Of a DNA stretch of 64,000 nucleotides, positions 8,550-17,156 are shown piece after piece; positions within the stretch are counted from its first letter, which is position 1, and each line of letters opens with the position of its first letter. Position numbers and translations under genes: made by a program. Source of the stretch: Ditibartonella apihabitans (GTDB lineage: Bacteria > Pseudomonadota > Alphaproteobacteria > Rhizobiales > Rhizobiaceae); NCBI RefSeq assembly GCF_002007485.1, contig NZ_CP015820.1, positions 1,612,001 to 1,676,000 of the forward strand, in the 5' to 3' direction. The notes beneath the pieces are model-generated. The model made no database searches. It saw only the letters and a program-made list of their open reading frames with translations, and was not told where the DNA came from.

Positions 8550-10112
8550 TTATTGATCTTGCTTTTTTACCGGCGATATCAACACTTTTGCTATATTCCG
8601 TCGGTCCATTTCAACGACCTTGAAATTAAAGCCTTCAGCTTCAAAACTCTCGCCCGTCACCGGCAAATGTCCGAAATGCCATAACATAAAACCGGCAAGA
8701 GTGGTATAACGATCATTCTCATCCACCAAATCTTTATCAAGATAACCGCTCAATCGACGAATATCGGCATAGCCTTCAACCATAAAGCTGCCATCTTTCA
8801 ACTGTTCGGCAATAACCGGTTCGTCATCTTCATCCGGAAAATCGCCGGCAATAGCTTCCAATATATCAGTCGGGGTTGCGACGCCTTCAAACGAACCATG
8901 TTCATCGACCACTATGGCAAGTTGAATTGCTGAACGACGCAATTTTTCCATCAGTCGCAAAACACTGGTATTTTCATGAACGACGAGGGGCTGACGCATG
9001 GCTTTCTGCCAGTCGATATTCTTGCCTTCGGCAAGATCAAGCAGCAAATCTTTCGTCAATGCTACGCCGACAAATTCGTCAACTTTCTCGCGGGCAAGCA
9101 CAAGACGGCTGTGTTTGAATTGCTCGAGTTCGTTGCGCATTTCCTCTTCATTAGTATCAAGGTCAAGCCATTCTATCTCGTTTCGCGGGGACATGATCGA
9201 CCGGACAGGCCGGTCAGCGAGATCAAGTACACCACGAATCATCTGCTTTTCTTCCGGCCTGAATATTTCCGAGGCGGCAGCCTGTTCAGCAATAAGATCA
9301 ACTGTTTCACCGAGACTCCCCTCTTTTTTACCGCCGCCCAGAAGACGCAGCACTGCACCGGCTGTCCTTTCGCGCAAATCATTGGTTGAAATAAGTTTCT
9401 CTCTGTTATGCCGGCCGATCTGATTGAACGCTTCGATGAGAACAGAAAAGCCGATAGCCGCGTAAAGATAGCCCTTCGGAATATGAAAACCGAAACCTTC
9501 AACAATGAGGCTAAAGCCGATCATCATCAAAAATCCGAGACACAGGATGACAACTGTTGGATGGCGGTTAACAAATACCATCAAGGGGCCAGAGCCCCAC
9601 ATCATCACGCCCATAGCGATAATGACTGCAAGGTACATCACTATCATCTGATCTTTTGGGATCATACCTGTCGCCGTAATAATACTGTCCAAGGAAAAGA
9701 CGGCATCGAGCACAACAATCTGGACAATAACTTGCCAAAACACCGCATGGACAACCGAAGTCGAGTTTTCCTGAACCTCGCCCTCCAACCTTTCATGGAG
9801 TTCGAGTGTCCCTTTTGCAAGGAGAAAAGCTCCGCCTATTATCAGGATGATGCTGTGCCAACTGAAATTGAAATTACCGAGTGAAAAAAGAGGTTGGTCA
9901 AGTGTCATGACCCAACCCATTGCCGTCAGCAGTATCAAGCGCATGACCAATGCACAGCTCAAGCCTGTCAAACGGGCACGGTTCCTTACTTTAGGAGGCA
10001 ATTTTGTAGCCAAAATTGCGATAAAGACAAGGTTATCAATACCTAGGACAATTTCCAGAAATATAAGTGTTACAAGCCCCATCCATGCGTGGGGATTTGC
10101 TATCCATTCCAT
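8550..10112 (-). CDS. TerC-family membrane protein with CBS pair and CorC/HlyC domain
   Basis: A 520-residue membrane protein of the YoaE/YegH/YfbK type. Residues 1-235 are a TerC domain: seven or so helices, with the acidic intramembrane motifs LEIVLGIDNLVFIAIL and VVLDAVFSLDSIITA. A CBS-domain pair follows (about 300-425: SIMSPRNEIEWLDLD, then AIVVDEHGSFEGVATPTDIL). The C-terminal CorC_HlyC transporter-associated domain is at about 435-515 (SFMVEGYADIRRLSGYL). TerC proteins are linked to metal-ion efflux, notably manganese during secretion, and CBS pairs usually bind adenosyl nucleotides. The actual substrate here is inference. The gene stands alone, divergent from the tRNA-Lys gene. Confidence 0.88.
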   Translation of the reverse strand: MEWIANPHAWMGLVTLIFLEIVLGIDNLVFIAILATKLPPKVRNRARLTGLSCALVMRLILLTAMGWVMTLDQPLFSLGNFNFSWHSIILIIGGAFLLAKGTLELHERLEGEVQENSTSVVHAVFWQVIVQIVVLDAVFSLDSIITATGMIPKDQMIVMYLAVIIAMGVMMWGSGPLMVFVNRHPTVVILCLGFLMMIGFSLIVEGFGFHIPKGYLYAAIGFSVLIEAFNQIGRHNREKLISTNDLRERTAGAVLRLLGGGKKEGSLGETVDLIAEQAAASEIFRPEEKQMIRGVLDLADRPVRSIMSPRNEIEWLDLDTNEEEMRNELEQFKHSRLVLAREKVDEFVGVALTKDLLLDLAEGKNIDWQKAMRQPLVVHENTSVLRLMEKLRRSAIQLAIVVDEHGSFEGVATPTDILEAIAGDFPDEDDEPVIAEQLKDGSFMVEGYADIRRLSGYLDKDLVDENDRYTTLAGFMLWHFGHLPVTGESFEAEGFNFKVVEMDRRNIAKVLISPVKKQDQ

Positions 10113-10571
10113 AATCCATCAATTCCGAAAAAAGTGCCAAACAAAGGAAAATAGTCGAGGAAAAATATAGTCAACCATTTTTAATCCTCGAGGTCGCCAT
10201 TTGCAAAACAGCGAACACAACCGATCCTGTTATTCCGGCTCTAAAAGCACGCCGGAACGCCAAATCAACACAATGGTAATGAAAAAATCCCCGAAACGGC
10301 CTATACCGCTCGCTACTACAAGAAGGGTCTTCTGATGAATTTTGGTCGGGCATTACGCTCGATCGTCCTCTCTTTACCGGTAACAATCAAAGTCACACAT
10401 GCTTACGAAAGTTGTATAATGAGGCTATTTCGTATGAAGATCAAGATATTTTCGCAATCTTTATACTTCCCGCTTCAACAATGAATGAAATGACAAAAAA
10501 ACGAAAATTTTCTATGGACATCAATCCTTAGGAACGCTATAGAACCGCTATCGTTGATCAACAACGCCGTT
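10113..10571. other. Intergenic region upstream of tRNA-Lys
   Basis: About 460 bases lie between the divergent TerC-type gene and the tRNA. They should hold the promoters of both, but I see no convincing -35/-10 pair. A 71-codon minus-strand frame (10171-10386) has no recognisable features. Confidence 0.4.
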
Positions 10572-10647
<76 letters not shown>

Positions 10648-10964
10648 TTTAAGTCTCTGATTTATAAGTGTTTTTTTAGACAAAAAATTTAGCGATAACA
10701 AAGTTTGACACTTTTTTGAAAAGTTTGACAATTTATGTACTGTTTTTGTTCATTCTAGCACCCAGTCTGACAACCGCCACTTCTACCTTTTTGCTCTTGT
10801 CAGCAGACCGTGAATAGTGCCGCGCTTTTTCGATTGCCTTTTGTCCCAACGCATTGCCATGCCTATATTTTCGGACAATATTTGAAAATAGTTAAACGGA
10901 TCTCGCTTGTTTTTCTAAAATTATTGCAGCAGAACCAAAACACAAACTTAATCTGCAATGCCTT
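10648..10964. other. Region between tRNA-Lys and the ABC permease genes
   Basis: Just over 300 bases without a gene. The sequence contains two close copies of AAGTTTGACA (around 10699 and 10720), which give no further structure. No ATP-binding subunit gene for the adjacent transporter is present here. Confidence 0.4.
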
Positions 10965-11660
10965 TCAGACAAACTGTCTTTCTTTTGAATAGTGTTTGTT
11001 GATGCATTCTGCAAAAAAATTCAATGTCATACAGAGCACGAAGTAAACAATCCCGACAAATAGATAGATTTCTGTTGAATAAGCGCCTGTCAAACGACCG
11101 TCAATTTGCCGCGCCAAGGTCAGAAATTCTTGTGTACCAATGATATATGCCAACGACGTATCTTTCGTAAGCGAGATACATTGGTTGATAAATGATGGTG
11201 CCATGCGTGGCAGTGCTTGTGGCAAAATCAAAAACCATAGAACTTTCCACCTATTAAATCCTAGTGCTAGTCCGGCTGCCCATTGGTCGTCGCCAACGCT
11301 GCGCAGACCTGCTGCAACAGAATGACCAAGATAAGCCCCGCCAACCAAGGATAAGGCCAAAACAATAGTCTGTACTTTTGGCGCAGATATGCCAAGCATC
11401 ATGGGAAGCAAAAAATAGATCCAGAAAATTAACATCAAAATCGGGATGGCCCGGAAAAATCCAAGAATAGCAACCAAAACCAACTGCCATTTCGGACCCG
11501 ACATCACAAGCAGGATACCGGATAAAAGACCGAACAAAGCTGATAGGACAGCTGAAAAAACACACAATAGCAATGTTAAAGCCAAGCCGCCTGCCGGCCC
11601 GTTTGGCCAAGCACCAATCATCAAATATTCGAAATTATCGAAAACAAACGAGAAGTTCAT
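10965..11660 (-). CDS. Polar amino-acid ABC transporter permease (GltK-like)
   Basis: A 231-residue inner-membrane permease of the His/Glu/Gln/Arg/opine (HAAT) family. It has an N-terminal periplasmic loop, about five helices and the EAA-type cytoplasmic loop: AAGLRSVGDDQWAAGLALGF (about residues 115-134) followed by ILPQALPRMAPSFINQ. It would pair with the upstream permease, whose stop overlaps its start by four bases (ATGA). Transport would need an ATPase and a binding protein. The binding protein gene upstream is frameshifted and no ATPase gene is in the window. The amino acid transported is unknown. Confidence 0.87.
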   Translation of the reverse strand: MNFSFVFDNFEYLMIGAWPNGPAGGLALTLLLCVFSAVLSALFGLLSGILLVMSGPKWQLVLVAILGFFRAIPILMLIFWIYFLLPMMLGISAPKVQTIVLALSLVGGAYLGHSVAAGLRSVGDDQWAAGLALGFNRWKVLWFLILPQALPRMAPSFINQCISLTKDTSLAYIIGTQEFLTLARQIDGRLTGAYSTEIYLFVGIVYFVLCMTLNFFAECINKHYSKERQFV

Positions 11661-12382
11661 GCCTGAACCCTCCGACCAGTGCTTTTAAGCCGACGTGTTT
11701 CGATAATGCGCCCGACTATCTCGATAAGCGCAATTGTTATTAAATATAACACTGTCAAAATAAGATAGACAGGAAAAGCCAAAAGTGAACGCGTTTCAAT
11801 TTGGCTTGCGACATAGAAAAGTTCGGCAACGCCTATTGAGGCTGTTAGAGAAGAGTTTTTTAAAGCCATCATATATTGGCCGAGCAGTGGTGAAAGCGCG
11901 TTGCGTACCGCTTGCGGTAAAATTATAAAACGGAATGCCTGGCTTCGCGTAAAACCAAGGGCATAAGCAGCAGATTCCTGATTTATCGGTACAGTCTTTA
12001 TACCAGCGCGCAATTCTTCTGCGATATAGGCGGCTGTATAGAGTGCCAAACCAATAAATCCGTATATAAACTCGTATGACGGCCAATTTAAAGTAACTGG
12101 GCCGAAAACCCATTGATGTGCATCCAGTAACCAAAATCTGATGTTGTCCGGTACAAAACGGCTGACCCCGAAGTACCAAAAGAAAAGTTGAACCAACAAT
12201 GGTGTATTTCGGAAAATCGCTATGTAAGCTTTGGAAAAAATATTGAGGGGCCAAAACGGGCTTATGCGCATGCTGCATAAGACGGCACCAAGTAATGAGG
12301 CGGCGATACATGAAAGAATAGTAAGGACAATGGTTACCTGATAACCGTTCCATATCCAACCTAAATACTCGTGTGACAGCAT
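11657..12382 (-). CDS. Polar amino-acid ABC transporter permease (GltJ-like)
   Basis: A 241-residue permease of the HAAT family. It opens with a membrane helix (YQVTIVLTILSCIAASLLGA) and has the family's FRNTPLLVQLFFWYFG motif near residue 57. The conserved EAA loop is EELRAGIKTVPINQESAAY with GFTRSQAFRFIILPQA, near residues 140-175. The insertion around residues 75-105 is typical of GltJ/AatQ-like glutamate/aspartate permeases, which makes an acidic amino acid a plausible but unproven substrate. It lies between the binding-protein gene and the second permease, with a four-base overlap to the latter. Confidence 0.87.
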   Translation of the reverse strand: MLSHEYLGWIWNGYQVTIVLTILSCIAASLLGAVLCSMRISPFWPLNIFSKAYIAIFRNTPLLVQLFFWYFGVSRFVPDNIRFWLLDAHQWVFGPVTLNWPSYEFIYGFIGLALYTAAYIAEELRAGIKTVPINQESAAYALGFTRSQAFRFIILPQAVRNALSPLLGQYMMALKNSSLTASIGVAELFYVASQIETRSLLAFPVYLILTVLYLITIALIEIVGRIIETRRLKSTGRRVQA

Positions 12383-12435
12383 GTGCTTTACTCAAAAGTC
12401 TTGCGTATAAATTTTTGTTCCTGGAACAGACAAAA

Positions 12436-12454
12436 GAGCCGATTGTGCCGGCTC
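12436..12454 (-). terminator. Attenuator-like hairpin between binding-protein and permease genes
   Basis: On the minus strand GAGCCG pairs with CGGCTC and is followed by TTTTG. The short stem and U-tract, between the binding-protein stop and the first permease start, look like the partial terminators that keep permease expression lower than binding-protein expression in such operons. Confidence 0.5.
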
Positions 12455-12485
12455 CTTCGAAAAGTTTTATGTCGGATGAAGCGAA

Positions 12486-13294
12486 TTATTGTTTATCGCC
12501 AATCTTGAACAATCTGGGAAGCGGAGTTTTGCTATCGGGGCCAAACCATTTATTGTAAATTTTTTCCGCTTTTCCTGTCTTTTCCAAATCCAGCAGAGTT
12601 TCATTGACAACATTAACAAGCGCAGTTTCGCCCTTGGGTGCGGCTGCTGCCATGTAATCATTGGAAATGGTGAATGCTGGCACCTCATATTGATCTTTGT
12701 CCGGGACATTTGCCAATAAACCAACAAGCTTCGGACCATCTTGTGTGATGGCTTGCACATTGCCGTTTCGCAACGCAGCAAAGGCAAATGGCGTGTCATC
12801 GTAAGTAATGATTGTTGCTGTCGGGTACAAATTTTTCAGATTGATTTCATTGGTTGTGCCTTTATCTGCTCCGATGCGCAAATTTGCCAGTTGGTCAGCT
12901 GATTTTAAAAACCCTTTTTGGCAATAAATTGTTGACCTGAAGCAAAATAGGGAATGGAAAAATCAACCTGCTCGGCGCGCTCTGGTGTGACCGTAAAATT
13001 CGCCACAACCAAATCCACCTGACCTGAAGTCAAAAGAGGTATGCGGTTTGCCGGATTGGTTGGATGAACTTCCAATTTAACGCCAATTTTGTCAGCAACA
13101 GCTTGAGCAAAATCAACATCAAGCCCGGTGATCTGTTTTGTTTTTTCATCAACAAAACCAAATGGCGGATTGCTATCAAAAGATGCAACTTTTAGAACGC
13201 CAGCTTTTTTTATGTCGTCAAGACGATCAGCATATGCGGCGCTGGCAAAAAGCACAAGAACTGCAGCCAATAATGTGGAAAAATAACGCTTCAT
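12486..13294 (-). pseudogene. Frameshifted amino-acid ABC transporter substrate-binding protein
   Basis: Two adjacent frames together encode one family-3 periplasmic solute-binding protein of about 269 residues. The first part (from ATG 13294, with AGAGG six bases upstream) has a signal peptide cut after SAAYA, then VLKVASFDSNPPFGFVDE, GLDVDFAQAVADKIG and ERAEQVDFSIPYF. It stops after FIAKKGF at TAA. The sequence resumes in the -1 frame as FLKSADQLANLRIGADKG and runs to the normal C-terminus. One extra base in the A5/G3 run at 12912-12919 would restore a single frame. The break falls in a CAAAAAG string, which only partly resembles a -1 slippery site, so true inactivation, a sequencing error or recoding are all possible. 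Confidence 0.85.
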
Positions 13295-13409
13295 GATGAT
13301 CCTCTTCATGATAGTTGGAATGAGGTTTTCATTTTCTCCATTTTTAGCGGTAAGATAAGAAATATATTGCTAAAATCTTTATTACAATTAGAAAAAGATT
13401 TTAGAAAAT

Positions 13410-13836
13410 GAATGTTTTTAGGTTATGCAAACCTGACCGGATTACGACTGTTATTTTTGCAAAATCTGGAAGCGATTGAAAAGCATTTTGCAACCGCAAG
13501 GGCGCCACACCTCATTGAGCATTTACCAGACAATGGCTCATGCTACACTGCATTGGAAACGAGGCAGTTTGCAGTAGCGCTTAATCTCAAGCCCTCCTTT
13601 ACGCCGGTCAAAAGCCCGCAATCAAACGGTATTTCGGAAGCTTTTGTCAAAACGCTTAAACGTGATTATATCAAAATAGCCAATTTTCCGGATTCCAAAT
13701 CAGCTCTTCGGCAGATCAATGGATGGATCAAGGATTATATGAAATCCATCCGCATTCCGCGCTCGATATGAACTCTCCAAGGATGTTCAGAAGGGCACTA
13801 AATCAATAGATCATGTGTCCGCTCAAACGGGGGACA
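13410..13836 (+). mobile_element. Remnant of an IS3-family insertion sequence (transposase fragment)
   Basis: The plus-strand frame 13412-13771 encodes the C-terminal part of an IS3-type OrfB integrase (rve fold). It has HLPDNGSCYTALETRQFA, carrying the second catalytic Asp, and FTPVKSPQSNGISEAFVKTL, carrying the catalytic Glu. The N-terminal helix-turn-helix, the first Asp and OrfA are missing. At about 13739 a one-base loss shifts the frame. Beyond it the original C-terminus, EIHPHSALDMNSPRMFRRAL, continues in another frame to TAG at 13807-13809. The string TGTCC...GGGGGACA at 13816-13836 may be the surviving right end. No left end is seen. This copy cannot transpose by itself. Confidence 0.85.
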
Positions 13837-13958
13837 GTACATCAGTTGTCCTATAACCAATTATATTATATAATTATCTTGTATTCATGAGGAATACTGT
13901 ATTTTAGGTGTATTAAGACATGACGGCTTAAGTTGCCTTCAATTTATGGAGTACAGCT

Positions 13959-14603
13959 ATGATTAATTCTGTATTTAATAATGGCCGTATGTCAGGTGCA
14001 GAAACGGCTCTACATTTGCTGAAGTCCAATGAGACCAATCAATTCAATAGCGACACTAAAGGTTCAAGAGGTATATCACCGACCGTTGCCGCTTCTGGCA
14101 ACACTCCTCTTTCTGCGTCTTCATCTGATGCAATATCCAGAATTCAAGAACTTATCGCAGGCAAAATCGATGTTAATGCTGTTCAGACTGGTTCTGTTTA
14201 TCATGATACCATGGCAAGCATTGCTGAATCTTTAAGGAATGGATCGTCTGTCTCTGCGGATGGAACAATTACAGCAAATCCCAACATGAGCGATGATGAA
14301 TTGAAGGAATTATTCACTCAAGTTATGAAAAGCCATATTGCTCAAGGTAAAATTACTGAGTCCGGGTTAGTCGAAGCTATCCAATCCGGTAAATTTGAAA
14401 TTGTCCTTGAAGGCGATATGACTGGTAACCCGATATTTAAACAAGGTAGTTTTAAAGTTGTCGGGGATGGATATGGCTTTATCAGTGATAAAGCTTGGAG
14501 ATCAGAGGCTGATAATGAGGCAATCAATGCTTTTCATGCTTCTGGTAAACGCGTCATTGAATCTGGAATCGGACCAATGCGCTTCGGGATTATTTTTAAA
14601 TAA
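13959..14603 (+). CDS. Hypothetical protein, 214 residues
   Basis: An intact frame with a Shine-Dalgarno sequence (GGAG about 9 bases before the ATG). I do not recognise the family. There is no signal peptide or membrane helix. The N-terminal 65 residues are rich in Ser, Asn and Thr and look unstructured, and the segment SSSDAISRIQELIAGKID follows. The middle (about 100-150) is acidic and helical, with NMSDDELKELFTQVMKSHI. The C-terminal part is a compact beta-rich segment (FEIVLEGDMTGNPIFKQGSF) ending in GIGPMRFGIIFK. It sits between an IS remnant and broken genes, which suggests acquired or rapidly changing DNA. The disordered, Ser/Asn-rich start resembles secreted substrates, but that is speculation. 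Confidence 0.6.
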   Translation: MINSVFNNGRMSGAETALHLLKSNETNQFNSDTKGSRGISPTVAASGNTPLSASSSDAISRIQELIAGKIDVNAVQTGSVYHDTMASIAESLRNGSSVSADGTITANPNMSDDELKELFTQVMKSHIAQGKITESGLVEAIQSGKFEIVLEGDMTGNPIFKQGSFKVVGDGYGFISDKAWRSEADNEAINAFHASGKRVIESGIGPMRFGIIFK

Positions 14604-14637
14604 TCTATTCTGACCTAACATATTATCGGAGGGAAAT

Positions 14638-14750
14638 ATGAAAAACTACTTATCGCTTTTCGTGCATTAACTGCTGTTTGTGCTTTTTCAGATGCGTTAT
14701 ATCGGGCGATTGGTCCTCTGCGGTTTCACTGTGAAAGGCGACTTCCATAG
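14638..14750 (+). pseudogene. Frameshifted small signal-peptide-like gene
   Basis: A strong ribosome-binding site (GGAGGG, 14629-14634) precedes an ATG that opens only ten codons before TAA. If one A is added to the five-A run at 14641-14645, the frame becomes 37 codons: MKKLLIAFRALTAVCAFSDA, a typical signal-peptide-like start, then about 17 residues to TAG at 14748. A further frame downstream (to about 14820) may have been its continuation. The product is not recognisable. The well-placed ribosome site and secretory start suggest a recently broken small exported protein or a sequence error. Confidence 0.45.
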
Positions 14751-14867
14751 TGATTGCCCGCCGGGAGGAGCGACCTTCTGGATTAAATTGCTTGAATTAA
14801 GTCTTTGCGCCGCGGGGTGTTAAACTTCATATACCGCTGATCATCTGAGATTCAACGCGGTTTACTT

Positions 14868-14970
14868 TTAGAGAAAAATACGCCGCGCGGCTTGGTTGAC
14901 GGCATTGCCACCAATGCTGGCTGAAACCAACTTGTGTTTTTTACCTTCCCTTCAAGCTCGAGTTGGAATG
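14868..14970 (-). pseudogene. Degenerate C-terminal fragment of a second PhzF-like gene
   Basis: Read on the minus strand, this segment encodes LELEGK, a frame slip, then KHKLVSASIGGNAVNQAARR and IFL before a TAA. It aligns with the end of the intact PhzF gene 400 bases away ([13 protein letters not shown], ending GHIFP and a stop), both in protein and in nucleotide sequence. At least one frameshift and an in-frame stop show it is dead. It is either the relic of a tandem duplication or of a second, acquired PhzF gene. Confidence 0.6.
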
Positions 14971-15353
14971 AGTGGCTTTTTCATCACTTGTTCATGATCA
15001 GCTTTTCAAGGTACTTATTAAGTTGCCAAACATGCTTTTCTACAAATGTTGGCAGAATACTTCTCGAACTTTGCGAAGGTCAGAAAACATTGGTTTATCA
15101 TTTCATGGTTTTCGAGATAAATTTACAAGATAGTTCACCAACAGTGTGGTGAGATATTATATTTTTTTATGATCATTCTACCATCGAAAACCAAAGCGGG
15201 ATATTAAAACCATACATTGCAAAGGATTTTAATTAACTGAAAATAACGGCTTTTGAAAACAGCTTTTCGAAATTCAGAAAACCTTTAACCAGTCTTCAAG
15301 CGAAAGAATGTTTCCTCGCTCGCTATTATAAGGGCAGGAAAGCCTGAAAATGT

Positions 15354-16268
15354 TCAAGGGAATATATGGCCTTCGGCATATTTGACTGCCTTGCCGCCAA
15401 TGCGTGCCGAAATCAATTTTCCGTTTTCGACATACCATTCGAGACGGATTTTCGACACACGATTCATCTCCATTCCCTGCTCGAGCCAAATGTCTTTCTT
15501 GCCATCCAATGGATGATCAAAATGCTGGACAACACCACAAAATGCAGATGCTGCCGAGCCGGTTGCGGCATCTTCCGAACCATCCGGACGGAACATACGA
15601 ACATGAAAAGCACTCTGGAACAACTGCGTTTCCCTGCTATAGAGGTAAAATGACGGTGTCTTTACGTTAAGCTTGTCGAAGTTCTCCATAATATAAACGG
15701 GATCAGGCGATGCACTGGCAACAGTTTTGAGATTACGCAAGGGCACAAAAAAGAATGGAACACCCGCTGTCCAAAGCGAGGGAACATGATTTTCAAAGCC
15801 TATTTCCTTGCTTTCAAGCCCGAATGCTGCTGCAAAAATTTCTTTCGGTGTATCCATCGGAAGTTGTTCGGGGAGTTTTGGCAGATCGAATTCGGCAAAA
15901 GCGACTTTTTCACTCAAATCAACCACCGCACGGATAATTCCGACTTTCTCCTCAAGAATAATAAGTGAATCATTACGGCAATTGTTTTTTATATTTTTCC
16001 GTGCGAGGGATATGGCGGCGCCGACAGTCGGATGACCGGCAAATGACATTTCTCCATCCGGTTTGAAAATTCGCAAATTGGCGACATGTTTTTCATCTTT
16101 CGGAGGATTGACGAAAACAGTTTCCGACAAATTGAATTCACGCGCGATAGACTGCATTTGCTGATCGGTCAAACCGTCTGACTCATGCACAATTGCTACA
16201 GGATTGCCCGAGAGAACCGTGTCACTGAATACGTCGTAAACTTCAAAAAAACGGCCATGATACGCCAC
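15354..16268 (-). CDS. PhzF family isomerase/epimerase-like protein
   Basis: A 304-residue protein of the PhzF/diaminopimelate-epimerase-fold family. It shows the N-terminal block [20 protein letters not shown], with the Asn-Pro of the family, and the active-site glutamate in the FNLSETVFV context (about residue 45). It also shows the [14 protein letters not shown] motif (about 68-81) and the second-domain glycine motif [15 protein letters not shown] (about 214-228). Many PhzF-like proteins in bacteria without phenazine genes have unknown substrates, and no phenazine genes are present here. I choose the GTG at 16268 (after GGGGAA) because the family begins right there; the upstream extension to 16343 is unlike family members. 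Confidence 0.85.
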   Translation of the reverse strand: MAYHGRFFEVYDVFSDTVLSGNPVAIVHESDGLTDQQMQSIAREFNLSETVFVNPPKDEKHVANLRIFKPDGEMSFAGHPTVGAAISLARKNIKNNCRNDSLIILEEKVGIIRAVVDLSEKVAFAEFDLPKLPEQLPMDTPKEIFAAAFGLESKEIGFENHVPSLWTAGVPFFFVPLRNLKTVASASPDPVYIMENFDKLNVKTPSFYLYSRETQLFQSAFHVRMFRPDGSEDAATGSAASAFCGVVQHFDHPLDGKKDIWLEQGMEMNRVSKIRLEWYVENGKLISARIGGKAVKYAEGHIFP

Positions 16269-16376
16269 GGTAGCAATTCCCCTTTTGCAATAAAGCTCAT
16301 TTATAATATAAACTTTTTCCTCTCTATGCTTATGATGAAACAAGCCGATATGTAAAGTTTCATTATGCTAAAAATA

Positions 16377-16406
16377 AAAGGACACAGCCTTGAGGCTGCA
16401 TCCTTT
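16377..16406 (-). terminator. Terminator of the DUF992 gene
   Basis: On the minus strand AAAGGA and CAGCC pair with GGCTG and TCCTTT around a four-base loop, followed by TTATTTTT. It lies between the DUF992 stop and the PhzF start. Confidence 0.8.
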
Positions 16407-16486
16407 CTGTTAAAACGTCTCGTCTCTCAACAAACAATTGTGTCGAAAAGTTTTATTCTTTTCGCCAGATATGACGTTTTCAAAAA

Positions 16487-16981
16487 TTATTTGTTATCGG
16501 CGCTCAAAGTCAATTTCGAAACGCCAATAGCAATATTGGCTCCCTCATGAGCTTCTACACTCACTGGTTGCAAAGAAAACGCTTTGTTATCGCCAACAAG
16601 TATGTTGGCTCCACCACCAACACCGGCAGCAGCGTCGACACTGACCCCCTCATATTTACCCACGAGAATTCCGGACTTGTATGCGTCTTTACTTGCCGCC
16701 ATGACCATCCACGACAATTGTCCGGCACCTGCTTTACCAATATCGATGCCGAGCTGTTCGATTTTGCCGACATATTTGTCTGTATCGGCGCCTTTATCAT
16801 TCGGCTGGAAAACACAGGTGAGCTTTTCTGTCGCTTTGAATATATGTCCCTCGGCGCCCTGCCCAGTACAGACAAGCACTCCGATTGTGACTTTGTCATC
16901 TGCAAATGCTCCGGAGGCGCTCAAACAAGCGCTCCCGACCACGACCCCGGCAATAACAATATTTCTCAAAAAATGTGACAT
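16487..16981 (-). CDS. DUF992 family exported protein
   Basis: A 164-residue exported protein of the alphaproteobacterial DUF992 family. It has a signal peptide (SHFLRNIVIAGVVVGSACLS, predicted cut after GAFA), then KVTIGVLVCTGQG and LTCVFQP. Their two cysteines could form a disulphide. The body is glycine- and alanine-rich and ends with the family's repeated beta motifs (AAGVGGGANILVGDNKAFSL and GANIAIGVSKL). Its function is unknown; it is expected in the periplasm. The start at 16981 gives the signal peptide directly and has AAGGA about 10 bases upstream; the longer frame to 17008 adds nine unlikely residues. It is monocistronic. Confidence 0.85.
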   Translation of the reverse strand: MSHFLRNIVIAGVVVGSACLSASGAFADDKVTIGVLVCTGQGAEGHIFKATEKLTCVFQPNDKGADTDKYVGKIEQLGIDIGKAGAGQLSWMVMAASKDAYKSGILVGKYEGVSVDAAAGVGGGANILVGDNKAFSLQPVSVEAHEGANIAIGVSKLTLSADNK

Positions 16982-17156
16982 TATATTTGATCCTTCTCTA
17001 CTAACCATTCCAAATTTGGCGTATATTAAAAAAATTACAAGTTGCCTGAAGAGAAGTTTTGAAGAGTATCATTGAATTCTTATAACTTACGATACGAAAC
17101 GTGATCGTTATGATTCAATTTATTCAGAATTCTTTAAGGTTTTAACGAGGAAGGCC

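Larger units (their letters stand above)
14604..15353. other. Gene-poor, decaying stretch downstream of the orphan gene
   Basis: About 750 bases hold only broken material: the frameshifted mini-gene at 14638, the PhzF tail at 14868-14970, and beyond that (14970-15350) AT-rich sequence in which I see nothing identifiable. Confidence 0.5.

Noticed and set aside
10171-10386. 71-codon minus-strand frame near tRNA-Lys
   Set aside because: No domain, no ribosome site, Arg/Ser-rich chance composition.
12912-12919. Programmed -1 frameshift as the firm explanation of the binding-protein break
   Set aside because: CAAAAAG only partly matches the A-AAA-AAG slippery site, and other nearby genes carry similar one-base losses. 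Kept only as an alternative.
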